A stretch of DNA of 64,000 bases from Diogma glabrata (lineage: Eukaryota; Arthropoda; Insecta; Diptera; Cylindrotomidae). The notes below the pieces were generated by a model. That model saw only the letters and a program-made list of their open reading frames with translations, was not told the origin of the DNA and made no database searches. Shown here in pieces: positions 1-12,299 of the stretch (positions are counted from its first letter, which is position 1; every line of letters starts with the position of its first letter). A program made the position numbers and the translations under genes. The stretch covers positions 377,789,241-377,853,240 of the forward strand of contig OY856187.1 in the NCBI GenBank assembly GCA_963693315.1. Direction: 5' to 3'.

Positions 1-333
1 TTTTTCTCTTTTACGTGTTTCGGTTGGGGATCCGAACTCGTAACCTTATTAATGCCAATATGATCAAATCCATTGGCCAGGATTATGTTTGTTCGTCAAT
101 TTCTTAATTGAATCTCAATATTTTAAAAGCATCTTAGTCCCCGACAGACAGACCTTTTCCCATTTATTTTTCCTTCTAAATTTACAAGTTTTTCTAGAAC
201 AATTTTATAGAAAAGACAAATTTCGTCAGCATTATAAATTGCATTTTTGTACGTTTTTTACATATTTCCGACAATGGTTTTAGTCATTTATTTAGTGCGC
301 TGGCTGATTCTTGAAAAAAAAAGTGCTCATAAT

Positions 334-1043
334 ATTATAGTCCAGTAACTTTATACATCACAGTATGCGTCAAATCCGGTAGTTCTGATTTTTTGCAGAC
401 TTGTTTATGATGTTGGCCTAATGAATAATCCAAGTTTGTGACCTCGAGTGCCAAACGCAAATTTGTCAAAAATCGAAAAAACCGCGAAAAAATCGTTATT
501 TTTTCAAATTTTGACGATTATAACCCTAAAGGACCTAAAGGGTTTTAAATTAGACTAAATTTGCTACAATACGATACCAGAACTGTCTCTGTAGACCCAA
601 TAGTTTCCGAGATTAAGCAGTTCAAAGTTTATAATTTTTTCGAAATTCGCAATTTTTTGCAATTCTGTCGTTCTGAATGAATTTTCGAGTGACTAAAATA
701 ATGTCTAAAATATTGCAAAATATTGCGAAGTTAAAAAAATGATAAACTTTGAAAGGCTCAATCTCGGAAACTATTGGGTCTACAGAGACAATTCTAGTAT
801 CATATTGTAGCAAATTTAGTCTACTTTTTTTCAAAAACTAGTCCTTTAGGGCTATACGCGCCAACATTTGAAAAAATAACGATTTTTTCGATTTTTGACA
901 AAGTTGCGTTCGGCGCTCGAGGTCACAAACTTGGATTATTCATTAGGCCAACATCATAAACAAGTCTGCAAAAAATCAGAACTACCGGATTTGACGCATA
1001 CTACCCCATACTCTCAGGCGACAAAGTTACTGGACTATTATAT
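334..1043. repeat. Foldback element: long inverted repeat, ~710 bp
   Basis: The arms at about 334-650 and 740-1043 are reverse complements for most of their length. Both outer ends carry the 11-mer agtccagtaac. The right arm has a roughly 15-base insertion near its outer end (about 1007-1021), and the middle (about 650-740) is the less symmetric loop. There is no convincing coding frame; an ORF on the minus strand here is only a by-product of the repeat. This looks like a non-autonomous foldback DNA element or large MITE. No transposase is present and I do not recognise the family. Confidence 0.8.
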
Positions 1044-1602
1044 ATTTAAGCCTTTCAGCTAGAAATTCAATTTAATCTGCTTTTATTTGCACCATTATTT
1101 GAATTTGGCAATTGTTTATAATTTAATGTGAACAATACTTTGATACCTGTTAATTATGGTAGCCATTTTCAATAAAAAAACTTTGTACTTTTGTGATTGA
1201 AATTGAGAAGAATTTCTAAATTATTCCAATAAACACAAAAAATCAGTTAAATTTGTTTAATAAATAAAGTTATTTATAATTAATTTAGCATAAATCAATT
1301 TTGAATAAAAAAAAGTTATTTTAAATGCATTAAAGTCTTTCCGGATAATCCTTCTACAACATTCAAGTTACGAATGAAGTATGAACGAAAGCAAATATGA
1401 TTTTCCAACTATAATTTTTCGCGAAATACGTAATCGAAATAACTATGGCCCTGTCTTAAGTTGACGCCACACAAGCACCAATCCTAATAAAGACTGCCTG
1501 ATGAGCTCTCAAATTAATGTAGATCAATTAAACAGATAAATATGAAATTGCTAATATATAAGCTATAAATGCTAAACCAAAGAAAATACGAAAATAGTAC
1601 AT

Positions 1603-1717
1603 TGTATTACTAGTGCTAACGCGTTTTCTAAACAAGGGTGTAGTGTGCAGCACGAGCGTATAGCGAGTGGTGTAATCACTCGCGTTTGAAAACGCAGTTC
1701 ACGCTAGTAATACACAC
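1603..1717. repeat. Small imperfect inverted repeat
   Basis: The sequence tgtattactag near 1603 and its complement ctagtaatac near 1705 bracket an imperfect hairpin. Its arms also share gcgttttc / gaaaacgc. It may be a short MITE of about 115 bp. No target-site duplication is clear. Confidence 0.4.
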
Positions 1718-1781
1718 TATTTTTTGTAACAAATACACAAAATTTATCAAATATTTATTTAATTGTTGATTATGTAATTTA

Positions 1782-2015
1782 TACCGCATTCACAGCGACA
1801 TAGCAAATTAGTAGATTTAATTTAAATGTGTGCTGTAAACACTTTTTATTTTAAAATCTTGCAACTAATTTGATATCTAGGTTTACTACCATTACAAACG
1901 ATTCAAATACTTACGATTCAAATTACAATCTATGTTTTAAACTCATATTAAATATGCCAAGATGCAAATTATAATATACTATCTACTAATTTGCTATGTC
2001 GCTGTGAATGCGGTA
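1782..2015. mobile_element. MITE, PIF/Harbinger-like
   Basis: About 35-bp terminal inverted repeats begin taccgcattcacagcgac and end in the exact complement. Both sides are flanked by TTA (1779-1781 and 2016-2018). A 3-bp TWA target duplication is typical of PIF/Harbinger elements, so this is probably a non-autonomous member. The interior is AT-rich and non-coding. Confidence 0.7.
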
Positions 2016-2130
2016 TTATTTAACAAACATATAATAGTTATTTATTTAACAAGAACCAAAAGTGAAACTTTAAAGTACGAGCTAGTTGTTTACGGCCGAG
2101 GCGTCTAGCCGAGGCCGAATTTATAGTCTA

Positions 2131-3620
2131 AGATCCGTCTGCAGGATTAGTGCGCTCATCGATTTTTTGCTAAAACCAAATTTTTATGTATATTTATGAT
2201 TAGGAGAATATATATCTACCAGGTTGCCTATCAAAATTTAGCCGCCAGTATTTTTAATTAAATTATTTTTAATGGATTTTTGGGAACAAATTTCGTTCAC
2301 TTGTTTTTTAAATAAAATATCGTCTACATCACGGCAAATTATATAAAGATTCTAAAAAATCACGGTTGCCGTTGCGCACCTGGCCGCACCTCTTCGCAGC
2401 CAGGTGTAAACAGGTATGATTTCGATACATTTATACGTTCATAACGTACATTGATTAATTATATATCAAATTAAAGCTAATGTTTTTCTATTTATTATGA
2501 TATATGGTTGCCTAATTAAATCCGGCCGCAAATAAGGGTTGCTGGCTGATAAAGATAATAAATATGAATGTTAGTGTTCTCAACTGAACAGCTGCGGCAT
2601 TTTTATTCTAACAAAAGTTAAGAGTGTGCTATGTGATTCCAGGAACAAATCTTCCGATAGTGATGACGATTCTGATATTTGTAGCGATGAAAGTGATAGC
2701 TCCGATGATAGTGTAACTGCAGAAAGCTCCGATGGTTCGGATTTTTAAACAAGAGTTACGGTAATATAAGATACATTTTTTAAATTTTTAATTTGCGTAA
2801 ATGTTTAATTAATCGTAAATGTTTAATTAGTCTGTTACATGACGATTAAATGCTTCAATAAAATCTAATAAAATTTTCAAACAGGACTTTCACAATAAAA
2901 TTTTCTTTTACATAAGTCACCTTGGTTTTATTTTGTTATTTTTTAAATCAATATTAAATATATTAAATCAATTTTAATTTTTTGTTGTAATTTTTAAATT
3001 TGTCATTTTGAAAAGGAAGACATATTTTTTGGAGTATTTATTAAGTCGTCCGAATTACTCCTCAGTGGTTGAGAACACTAACATTCGACGCATGCGCAAT
3101 GGCTTAAATGCGTCGCACAGCTGGCAATCGCTATCCTCGTCTGACAAATGATGTTACGCGCTAACTCTCTTTCACTCTACCTTAAATATTTATCATCTTT
3201 AACAGCCAGCAACCCTTATTTGCGGCCGGATTTAATTAGGCAACCATATATCATAATAAATAGAAAAAAATTAGCTTTAATTTGATATATAATTAATCAA
3301 TGTACGTTATGAACGTATAAATGTATCGAAATCATACCTGTTTACACCTGGCTGCGAAGAGGTGCGGCCAGGTGCGCAACGGCAACCGTGATTTTTTAGA
3401 ATCTTTATATAATTTGCCGTGATGTAGACGATATTTTATTTAACAAACAAGTGAACGAAATTTGTTCCCAAAAATCAATTAAAAATAATTAAATTAAAAA
3501 TACTGGCGGCCAAATTTTGATAGGCAACCTGGTAGATATATATTCTCCTAATCATAAATATACATAAAAATTTGGTTTTAGCAAAAAATCGATGAGCGCA
3601 CTAATCATGCAGCCGGATCT
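2131..3620. mobile_element. Large foldback / long-TIR element
   Basis: The left arm (2131-2585) and right arm (3068-3620) are near-identical reverse complements over about 450 bp. The outermost shared word is agatccg, followed by gattagtgcgctcatcg. The right arm contains about 110 bp (roughly 3085-3190) that is missing from the left arm, so one arm has suffered an indel. The spacer (2586-3067) holds an exon-like acidic coding segment. Long TIRs around a non-transposase cargo recall Pack-MULE or foldback elements. No transposase is present, so the superfamily is unknown. Confidence 0.8.
2641..2748 (+). pseudogene. Exon-like acidic Ser/Asp segment inside foldback element
   Basis: A splice-acceptor-like sequence ending in AG at 2641-2642 leads into an open frame of about 35 codons that stops with TAA at 2746-2748. 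The peptide is almost wholly Ser, Asp and Glu (for example SSDSDDDSD and SDESDSSDD). AATAAA-like signals follow within about 120 bp. This looks like a last exon, captured from a host gene or left from the element's own lost gene. No upstream exon is seen and the parent gene cannot be named. Confidence 0.4.
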
Positions 3621-3743
3621 CGTACTATTACTAGTGAGTACCTTTAAAAACACTTTTCGTTTGAGGTAAATACAAAATTTTATTTCATACTCGAAACTTA
3701 TTAAAATAAAAAGAAATGGCTTTTAAATTTTCTTCAAAATTAA

Positions 3744-3807
3744 GTTGAACTTTAACGTCCTAGGACTTTATAAAATTTTATGAAGTCCTAGGACGCTAAA
3801 ATTCAAC
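3744..3807. repeat. Palindromic hairpin, copy 1
   Basis: A 64-bp near-perfect palindrome starts gttgaactttaacgtccta and ends with the complement ...attcaac. The centre is tataaaattttat. It is one of two tandem copies. Confidence 0.85.
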
Positions 3808-3823
3808 GTGTATGGTACAAATA

Positions 3824-3887
3824 GTTGAACTTTAACGTCCTAGGACTATATAAAATTTTATAAAGCCCTAGGACGTTAAAGTTCAAC
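3824..3887. repeat. Palindromic hairpin, copy 2
   Basis: This second 64-bp palindrome is nearly identical to the one 16 bp upstream. Its arms gttgaactttaacgtccta / taggacgttaaagttcaac match better than those of copy 1. The sequence tggtacaaa before this copy recurs in inverted form after it (tttgtacca). Confidence 0.85.
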
Positions 3888-4326
3888 TTTTTGTACCATA
3901 AATAATCCGAAAAGTGTGAAATAAAACAAGTGTGAAGTAACTTAGTGTGAAATAAAACAAATTAAAACTTCAATTAATGAATATTTGAAAAAAAATCTCA
4001 ATTAATATTTTGCGAATGTAGTTTTTGACATTCTAAAAATAATCATTTTAAATTATTAGATTTAGGTACAAATCTCACATGAAGATGCGTACGTGACAAG
4101 AATGAAAAATATTTTGTATTGGCATATGCCAGAAAAATATATTTTTCGTTCATTTTATTTAAGAACAAAATTGGATATTTTATGTGCATTTGTTACAAAA
4201 ATTAATTTGTAAGAAACTATAATTTTTCTGCTATGTAAAAAATGGTTTTTAGTGTTTTTAATACTTCTGTTCGTAATTAGCGAGCCAGCTCACCAATTTA
4301 ACAGTAAAGTTGATCAGTTGATCCTC

Positions 4327-4990
4327 CGCATGGAGGGATCAGTTTTTATTGTTTTGGAAATTGTTTTATTTTTGATCTACGGGTGTGAAAATCCCGCGTA
4401 CTCCAGTCCCTGCTATTGACATACGAGTTAACGTGAGATTTCACATACCACTGGCATTAGCAGTGAGATATCACTAGCCAAGGTGACATTTTAGGGGTGG
4501 TGGCGGATGAACTGTATTCAGTCAACGGTAGCACTATCAATCTTAGCTGTGAAATAATCCTTGATGATGAGATGCTATTGCTTCCTTGAGGAAACGAGCC
4601 TTCATATAACTATGTGTGGGCTTTAATCCTCAAGAAAGACAGTGCGTCACAGGATCAAGGTATATGCAACCGACTGGATTATTGGGAACTAAATTTTTGT
4701 TTTGTTTCAGCAAATTTTTGTCAAAATTTGCTATTTGCTTTTTAATTTACTTTTATTTTCTCGATTCTATCATAAAATATTGGCCTATGTCATATTTTGT
4801 CACTGATAGGATTTTTTGTTTAGTTATCCACTTTTTAACTAAAAATATAAAAAAACAAAAAAAGAAAGATTTACGTCCATCAACACCTTTGAACGTATGT
4901 TGTTGTGGGACCTTGGTCTTAAAAGGGGTTTATGTGTTATTGTGACACATATTGTAATTCCTACTACACAAAACATTTTATAAAAAAAAA
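4327..4990 (+). mobile_element. Poly(A) retroposon family, copy 1 (longest)
   Basis: This repeat occurs four times in the window (here, 21512-21949, 58340-58650 and 59515-60179). In this orientation it starts near gatcagtttttatt and ends in an A-rich tail after acacaaaacatttta. Shared blocks include ccagtccctg and gttgactgaatacagttc-like words. The tail and differing 5' ends point to retroposition. The ORF at 4616-4945 is not conserved as protein between copies. It could be a SINE or the 3' end of a LINE; I cannot decide. Confidence 0.7.
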
Positions 4991-5499
4991 TATTGCGACG
5001 CTGATGCATAGGCTGACTTCACCACAGCTCTGGAAACATAGTGTTCTGGATATATAATGAGCTAATATCCATAAAATACTTTAATTAAAAGCTAACCAAT
5101 ATTATGGACTTCGTAGTTCTAATAATAAAAACTCCAAGCGGCACGTATATCCACTAGAAATAGGTAGATTTCGAGATCAGACAGTTTTGTGTGCCAGTAG
5201 AATCTGATGTATCAGATTAGTTTAAACAAAACAAACTAATTTCAAACAGATATCGAACAAATTTAAAAAGAAAATTAGCTACCTACAAGCAAAATTATAT
5301 GTATCCAATTTTGCAACAAACAAATATCAAATCTACCACAGAACATGTGTGTGATAATTTATGACACAAACCTACTCTATATCATATGTCGTGCAATTAC
5401 TACAAAATATCAAAATAGTTTATTTCTAAGAAAAAAAAATTAATTTCTTCTATTCAAATCTTTTATTTTTTGACTGTTATAAGGTTGACATTGACTGTT

Positions 5500-6345
5500 A
5501 TAAGGTTTTTGGAAATTGTAATTGGGGATTGTTGCAAACTTTTTTGTTGAAGCCAACAAGTCAAAAACCTCTAACTGCAGAGGTTTATATTTATAAGAAA
5601 CGGATTAAAATGTTTCCACAGATTCTAAATTTATGAAGATTTTAAAAATATTAGTATCCAAACGGCCGTTATAACGGATTAAAAAAACCACTTTTTTTCT
5701 AGTATAAAGCCTATAGTTCCTTAACCATGTGTCAGATTTTTTTGATTTACGAACTCGTCCAAGATATTATTAAAACACACATTTTTAAGGAAAGTTTTTT
5801 GATCTGGCTCCACAAATGCAACCGTGAGAGCGCCGGTTGATTCAAACGCATTTTGTGTTTTACAAGCTTTTTTGTTGGAGCCGTTCACTCAGAAACCTCC
5901 AACTGCAGAGGTCTTTTTTTTAAAAGAAACTGATTAACAGGTTTCAAAGATTCTAAATTTATGAAGTTTTTAAAAGTATTAGAATCCAAACGGCCGTTAT
6001 AACGGATCTAAAAAACAGAGTTTTTTTCTAGTATAAAGCCTCTAGTTTCTTAACCATGTGTTGGATTGGGCTGATTTACGAACTTGTCCAACATATTAAC
6101 AAAACGCACATTTTTAGAAAAGGTTTTTTGATCTGGCCTTATAAATGCGACCGTGAGAGTGCCGGTTGTTTCAAAAAAAAATTTTTTTTTGCAAACTTTT
6201 TTGTTGGAGCCGCTCATTCAGGAACCTTTAACTGCAGAGGTCTAGATTTAAAACAAATTGATAAAAAAGATTCCAAAGATTCTAAATTTGTTAAATTTTT
6301 TGAAATACTGGTATCCAAACGGCCGTTATAACGGTTTTAAAAAAT
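5500..6345 (+). repeat. Tandem ~330-bp units inside Helitron-like element
   Basis: Three units each contain the palindromic core ccgttataacgg preceded by aaacggc, at about 5661, 5989 and 6319. Each also carries actgcagaggt and an accgtgagagcgccggt-like block. The units differ by scattered substitutions. The inverted copy at 44150-44900 holds the same array. Confidence 0.8.
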
Positions 6346-6517
6346 CAATTTTTTTCAGAAAAAAGCCTCTAGTTTCTTAACCACGTTTCGGATTTTGCTG
6401 ATTCACGAACTTGTCCAAGATATTATTAAAACACACAAGTACAGAAAATTTTTTTGATCTACCTCAACAAATGCGACCGTGAGAGTGCCGGTCGTTTTCG
6501 TTATATCTCATATCGTT

Positions 6518-6630
<113 letters not shown>

Positions 6631-6814
6631 TTTTTTTTTTTTGTTTTTTTGTCTCCGCTTATCATATATAGTCGTTTGGCACAAAAATTTTTCCGAAATT
6701 CCGAGATGAAGCCCATTGCAATAGGTAGATTTTTATATGAAATCTACCTAAAATATTAAAGCAGGCAGTAGTATCCCAACAAACATAAATTCTGTTGTAC
6801 GAGAAAAAGTAAAC

Positions 6815-8450
6815 AAAAATTTTATCGGAAATGATAAAGCGGAAGTTAGGAAGCAGAACTGTTGTAAACCGTACTAAATGTGTATGTACCAAATTTCATC
6901 CAACTCGATTATCAGGTACAGAAGTTATTGAGCTTCCAAAATAACAGGTGCTTGGAGGAACCGCTTACCACTTTGTTCACTATCGCTAAAAAAACTAATC
7001 AGTTCCTTGCCATACATTTCAATTTACGTTTCAATTAGTACCTTTCCATAAGTTTTATCATAATCACTTCATTATTGTAGGCTGTAGTGTGCATAAAGAT
7101 ACTGAAAAAACTGTCAACAATTAAAAAAATTTTTTTTTTACCGGAAGTGAAAAACCGGAAGTTGGGATGCAGAATTTTTGTAAATCATACTAGATGCTTA
7201 TGTACAAAGTTTCATCCAATTCGATTATCAGGTACAGATGTTATTGAGCTTAAAAAAAAACAGGTGTATGGGACACCCCCCACCACTTTGTTCACTATCG
7301 CTCAAAAACTAATCAGTTCTTTGCCATACATGTTTGCATTTTTTTCCAAAGTGCTATCAAAATTGGTTCACGAACGAATGCTGTGTGCTCCCAAAAAACA
7401 TTGAAAAAATGATGACACAGTAAACAGGTGTTCGGGAGACCCCGTACCACTTATCCTAATATTGTCCAAAAACTAATCAGTTCCTTGTCATTTAAGTTTC
7501 CATCTTTTTCCAAAGTGTCATTAGAATTGATTAATGAATGAAGTCTGTATGCTCCCAACAAACTTTAAAAACAAAGTGTGAAAAGTCAGCAGTTGTATGG
7601 TAGACCCCCCGCCACTTTGATCAATGTGTCCCAAAAGATGATAATTATCGTCTTACACTAATTGGAACCCTATTCCATAAGTTTCATCATAATCACTTCA
7701 TTATTGTAGGCTGTAGTGTGCATAAAGACACTGAAAAAACTTAAAAATAGTACAAAAAATTTTTTTTTTACCGGAAGTGAAAAACCGGAAGTTGGGATGC
7801 AGAACTATTTTCAACCGTACTACATACTCATGTACCAAGTTTCATCCAATTCGCTTATCAGGTACAGAAGTTATAGAGCTTTAAAAAAAACAGGTGCTCC
7901 AGGTACCCCCCACCACTTTGTTCACTATCGCTCAAAAACTAATCAGTTCTTTGCCATACATGTTTGCATCTTTTTCCAAAGTGTCATCAAAATTCATTCA
8001 CGAATGAATGTTTTATGCTCCCAACAAACATAAAAACTTTGTGGAAAAAACCACCTGTTGTATGGTGGACCCCCAACCCTTTATCCAATGTGCTCCAAAA
8101 GCTGATAAAATCTTTCTCATGTTATTTAAAAGCTTTTCGCAACATTTCATGAAAATCGTTCGGTAATTGTAGGCTACAGTAGGGATAAACACCTGAAAAA
8201 AAAACTTTTTAACCGGAAGTGACAAACCGGAAGTTGGTATGCAGAAATATTGGAAACAGTACTAAAACCTTATATACTAAATTTCAATAAGATCATAGCC
8301 CGGGATCAGAAGTTATTCAAGATTTAAACTTAGAGGTGTTCGGGAGACCCCCCGCCATTTTGTCCAAATTTGAAATGAATCCAGATCTTCCATTTTCAAG
8401 TGAACTTGCATCATTTGCCAAAGTTTCATCAAGATCCTATGCAGAAAATA
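6815..8450 (+). repeat. Complex tandem repeat array
   Basis: A block with ccggaagtgaaaaaccggaa recurs at about 7141, 7771 and 8212, with a decayed one near 6840. A second block (ggtgttcgggagacccc-like) recurs about every 160-320 bp at 6947, 7262, 7426, 7591, 7891, 8055 and 8335. Copies are diverged. No frame is conserved between units, so the ORFs of about 105 codons here are judged non-coding. Confidence 0.75.
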
Positions 8451-11400
8451 ATTACACAATGTCACTTATGTTTATCATCTGTTTAAAATTTACATAATTT
8501 CTCTTTATTTTGATTTTAAATTATACAATGATTTTTGATTGATTATAATTTACCTAATAACCTTCAGTCGAACATTTACAGTCATATCGTCCATCTTTTA
8601 TTTCTTTTTAATTATACTTTTAATCGCATACAAATTTAAAATTTCCCTATATCATCTCAATATAAAATGTAAGTCAAACAAACGTTAATAAACAATTTTA
8701 TACAAACAAATATATTCTCCTCTACAACTGCAGAGAACCATTCTACTTTTTATAAATTGAACAACCGTATTATATCTACATATAATACTTTGTGACTAAG
8801 TCTTTATATAACAAACATTTTATTCTTTATGTAGATAGAAACATGTTTGTATTATTAATTGACATTGAGTGAGACAACAAAGCAACTAATAAAAGGTTGA
8901 TTGAGGCTTTTGAAAAACGATATTTGATAATTGAAATTACAATATTTGATAATTTAGAAAAATTAAAAAATAATAACGATTAGAGGGTAGATATCCCGTT
9001 AAGTTTTGTTTTTTCACCATTGATTTGCCATTATTTTTTTTCTACATAATTGTGAAAATTTTTTAACAATAATTTGCCTCATATTTATGGGAAAAATTTA
9101 TTAAAAAATATAATAAAAATAATTAAAATTACATTTTTTTGTAATTTTTTTTAAAAAATAAAAAAAAATAAGGATTTATTAGGATAAGGGTTGATAGCCT
9201 GTGCGATGTGCGATATACTTATTTATTTATTTATGAGCTGTATTTTATATTTTCTTTCATAATTTTATTTCATTATTTTTCATTTTTTATTTTTCTACAT
9301 AATACGAAAAGAAATAGTTGATTTTTTTTGGAAACTATTAAAAATTTTATCTTCAACTATTATGTATTTCTTTATATTACTATAATTTTCCTAAAAAAAT
9401 TGTTAAAAGCAAAGTTTTTGGTATTAGATGAAAAACGTGTTCTAGGCAGAGTTGTGAAAACTTGACCATTTTTGATTTTCCTGAAACTTGGCATATAAGT
9501 AGTATGGACAAAATAAAAAATACAACTTATTTTAAAATTTTTTAAAAGTGCATAGTTTGGGCATAGAGGGCACCCCAACATGCATAAAAAATGAAAATTC
9601 TGCCAATCCGATGTAACTTTGAAATTAAATTGCTCAAGAACGGCTATACCGATCTCATCAAACTTTTTTTTGTTTGATAGATGATTAGTTAGTCGTTTGA
9701 AAAAAAAAATTAATTTATTGTTTTTATAATTAATTTTTAAATAAAAAATATTAAAGAAACTTTTTTAAATATGGCGCTAGGGTCGAAGATCAATTGGAAT
9801 TTAATTAATTTTTTTTCTTAAAATAGTTCTATCCTTATTCTAAAATACATCAAATTTACAAAGAGGCGTAAATTTTTGTTCTTGAGATATTTAATTTTAA
9901 AGATTTTTAGTACGACTGAAATTCGAATTTTTCTTCATTTTTTCAAACAACTTCCATTAACAAAAAATTTTAAAATCAATTAAATTTTAACTTTTTTTTA
10001 TATATAGTTCTAAGCTTACTTTAAAATATATCAAATTTACAAAGGTGTGTTAATTCGTGTTCTTGAGATATTTAATTTATAGATTTTTAAACCGATTAAA
10101 ATTCTAATTGTTCATTATTTTTTCGAACAATTTTTATCATCAAAAAATTTTAACCACTGAAGTTCGAGAAAATAATGAACAATTTTGGCAATTTTTGGGA
10201 AATTTTGACAATATTTATGTTTCTTTTTGGAGCGACTTAAGGATTATATTTTATATATTACACTTAATATATAGTCAATAATACTTCATAAGCCAATTAA
10301 AATTATTCAATTGTGGTCAAATGAGAAATTTCATAGATAACTTTTAAAATTATTCAATTTGTGTTTTGTATGTAATCCCATATAAATTTTTGTGATTTTT
10401 TCTCTTATCCCCCATTTGCAGCGCCATTGCGGCAAACACAGGAACAGAAAAATCGCTCTATAGCGTTTTCGATTCTACAAAAAGAACTAGAACCCCACAG
10501 AACTTACACTGTAGTGGAAAAAGAACCCATTTTCACAGAGCATTAAGCGTGATGAAAATAATCTTTGCATATGCTATCATAGAAAAAAATTAATTTTGCG
10601 GTAGATAAAAAACAAAAAAACGGTTTTTAGCGGTTTTCTCCATAATTTGAGGTTATGCTGAAAAATGATCTAGAAAAAAGTTTTAGCTTTTTTAATTATC
10701 TTCAACTTTCACATTAGATTTTTTTGATAGGATGCATATTACACCCACAAATCGTATAAAACCAGCCTCAAACCCTCAAAACGTATATTTAACTACCCCA
10801 CCCCCTTTCCGTAACTTTTGCCGAGTTGAGTTGATTTTCTTAAATCTACCTATAATTTACCCTAAATTTTTCGACCATCCAAATGCTGCAAAAGAATTTA
10901 TTTTGTTTCAAAACCGATTGGCCCTTGTCTATTAAGTGTGTAACGTTCTTAAACCTTCGAGTCGAAATCGACTATATTTCTAATTAATAATTTTATTCCA
11001 GTATTATTATCAAACAAATTTATCAAAGACCTAATTAATTATAGTTAATTAAATCGTCTTACAAAACAATTAATATAAATTGTAACTGTAAAGTAATTTA
11101 TATTTTCTTCTTTAGTTTTTAAACAATCACCTAATTTATTATATATATTCTTGTTATAATTAACCGAATCTAATTCGTAGACTGATTGGCGTCATTTAAA
11201 TTATTATTAAAGCATACACTTGTAAATTGTAATGCGAATCTGAATGGTTGTTAAGTGTTAACAATAAATGATGAAACAAATATTTTGAAATAATTATACG
11301 AAATTAAAATTAAGGATGAACTATGGATTAATAGCTCAATATTAACAAGCGGTCGAGCAAGCAGCTTAGTGCTTACATATGTGAAAGAATGTAAAAACAG

Positions 11401-12089
11401 AGTCTAAAAAGTTTACTTTTTATAGCACATTCCACTCCTAAGTCCTATAAACCCCTAAAAAAACACAGAGTAAAAAATTTCAAAGAAATCGGGATAGTCT
11501 ACGTTACATATTCACTAAATTTGCTCGTGTAGCAAATTATATTAACTTGTTGATTACGTTCGAAGTTTAGACGGTGCGAGAGCAAGAAAAATTCACATTT
11601 GCGCCAACCAATATGGTTAAAAATGTTTATGAAAAATCAGTTTAAATAAAAATCAATTAAATCTTTGTCTTTTAAGAAAAATTTCCAAAAACTTTCCTAT
11701 GTCTTTCACAAAAAATTCTTTTTTGAGTAACGGCACAAAAAATACTTGTTAAATCGTAATTGATGACACAACATTCAACAAATGCTGTTTTGCTATATTT
11801 ATTAGTTGATTATAGATATTCTACATTATATACTTAGGATATTATAAAAAATGTAGAATATGTAGAATATTATCTACAGTACTTCTAAAGTGTTGTTTGA
11901 TAGATAAATGTTATGAGACAGTTTCTTTATCTGTTTTGTTTGTTTGAGGTAAATCAGTACATCAAAATGAGAACGAAGTGATATAGGGATTTCCCGACCA
12001 TTGTCCAATCGATTATGAAGAATAATTAACCTTACCAAAAGACAAACAACTATAAGAATCCTACAAATCCTCTCAGGCTAAAAGTTATT
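8451..12089. other. AT-rich intergenic stretch, no gene recognised
   Basis: I see long A/T runs and no open frame with recognisable protein similarity. The only clear structure is a two-unit tandem repeat at 9822-10155. The patch 10400-10560 is less AT-rich, but I cannot assign it. Confidence 0.6.
9822..10155 (+). repeat. Two-unit tandem repeat, period ~180 bp
   Basis: The two units share catcaaatttacaaag and gttcttgagatatttaattt and end in caaaaaattttaa-like runs. They are diverged and non-coding. Confidence 0.7.
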
Positions 12090-12290
12090 AGTTTTTATAT
12101 GGGTGATCAGTCCAAGAGTGTTTTCCACTTTACCAACCATATTGATTGACTATCGGGTTAATTGGGAAACCGGTGTGATGATGGTTGTTTATGTTTTGCC
12201 TTAAAACAATTTTACGTAGAAGAGAGAGTCGAACTCGGGTCCTACGAGTTCGAGTACAGCGTGCTAACCACTAGGCCACTCAGCACACTT
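12090..12290 (-). mobile_element. tRNA-derived SINE candidate
   Basis: On the minus strand, 12290-12221 resembles a tRNA. The A-box-like tggcctagtgg and B-box-like gagttcgactc have normal spacing. The acceptor arms aagtgtg / ctctctt pair with two mismatches, and the anticodon stem is poor, so a working tRNA is unlikely. An unrelated body of about 130 bp follows. A SINE head is the best explanation; a lone tRNA pseudogene is the alternative. Confidence 0.45.
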
Positions 12291-12299
12291 GTAATTTTT

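Noticed and set aside
10..82. Possible tRNA-like sequence on the minus strand at the window edge
   Set aside because: The B-box-like word (gagttcggatc) has an extra base and no plausible stems form. It is cut by the window edge.
622..834. 70-codon minus-strand frame
   Set aside because: It lies in the centre of the 334-1043 foldback element and has no protein-like composition.
7087..8033. Two similar 105-codon frames in the tandem array
   Set aside because: They resemble each other because the DNA repeats. Their frames diverge by indels and they have no recognised similarity.
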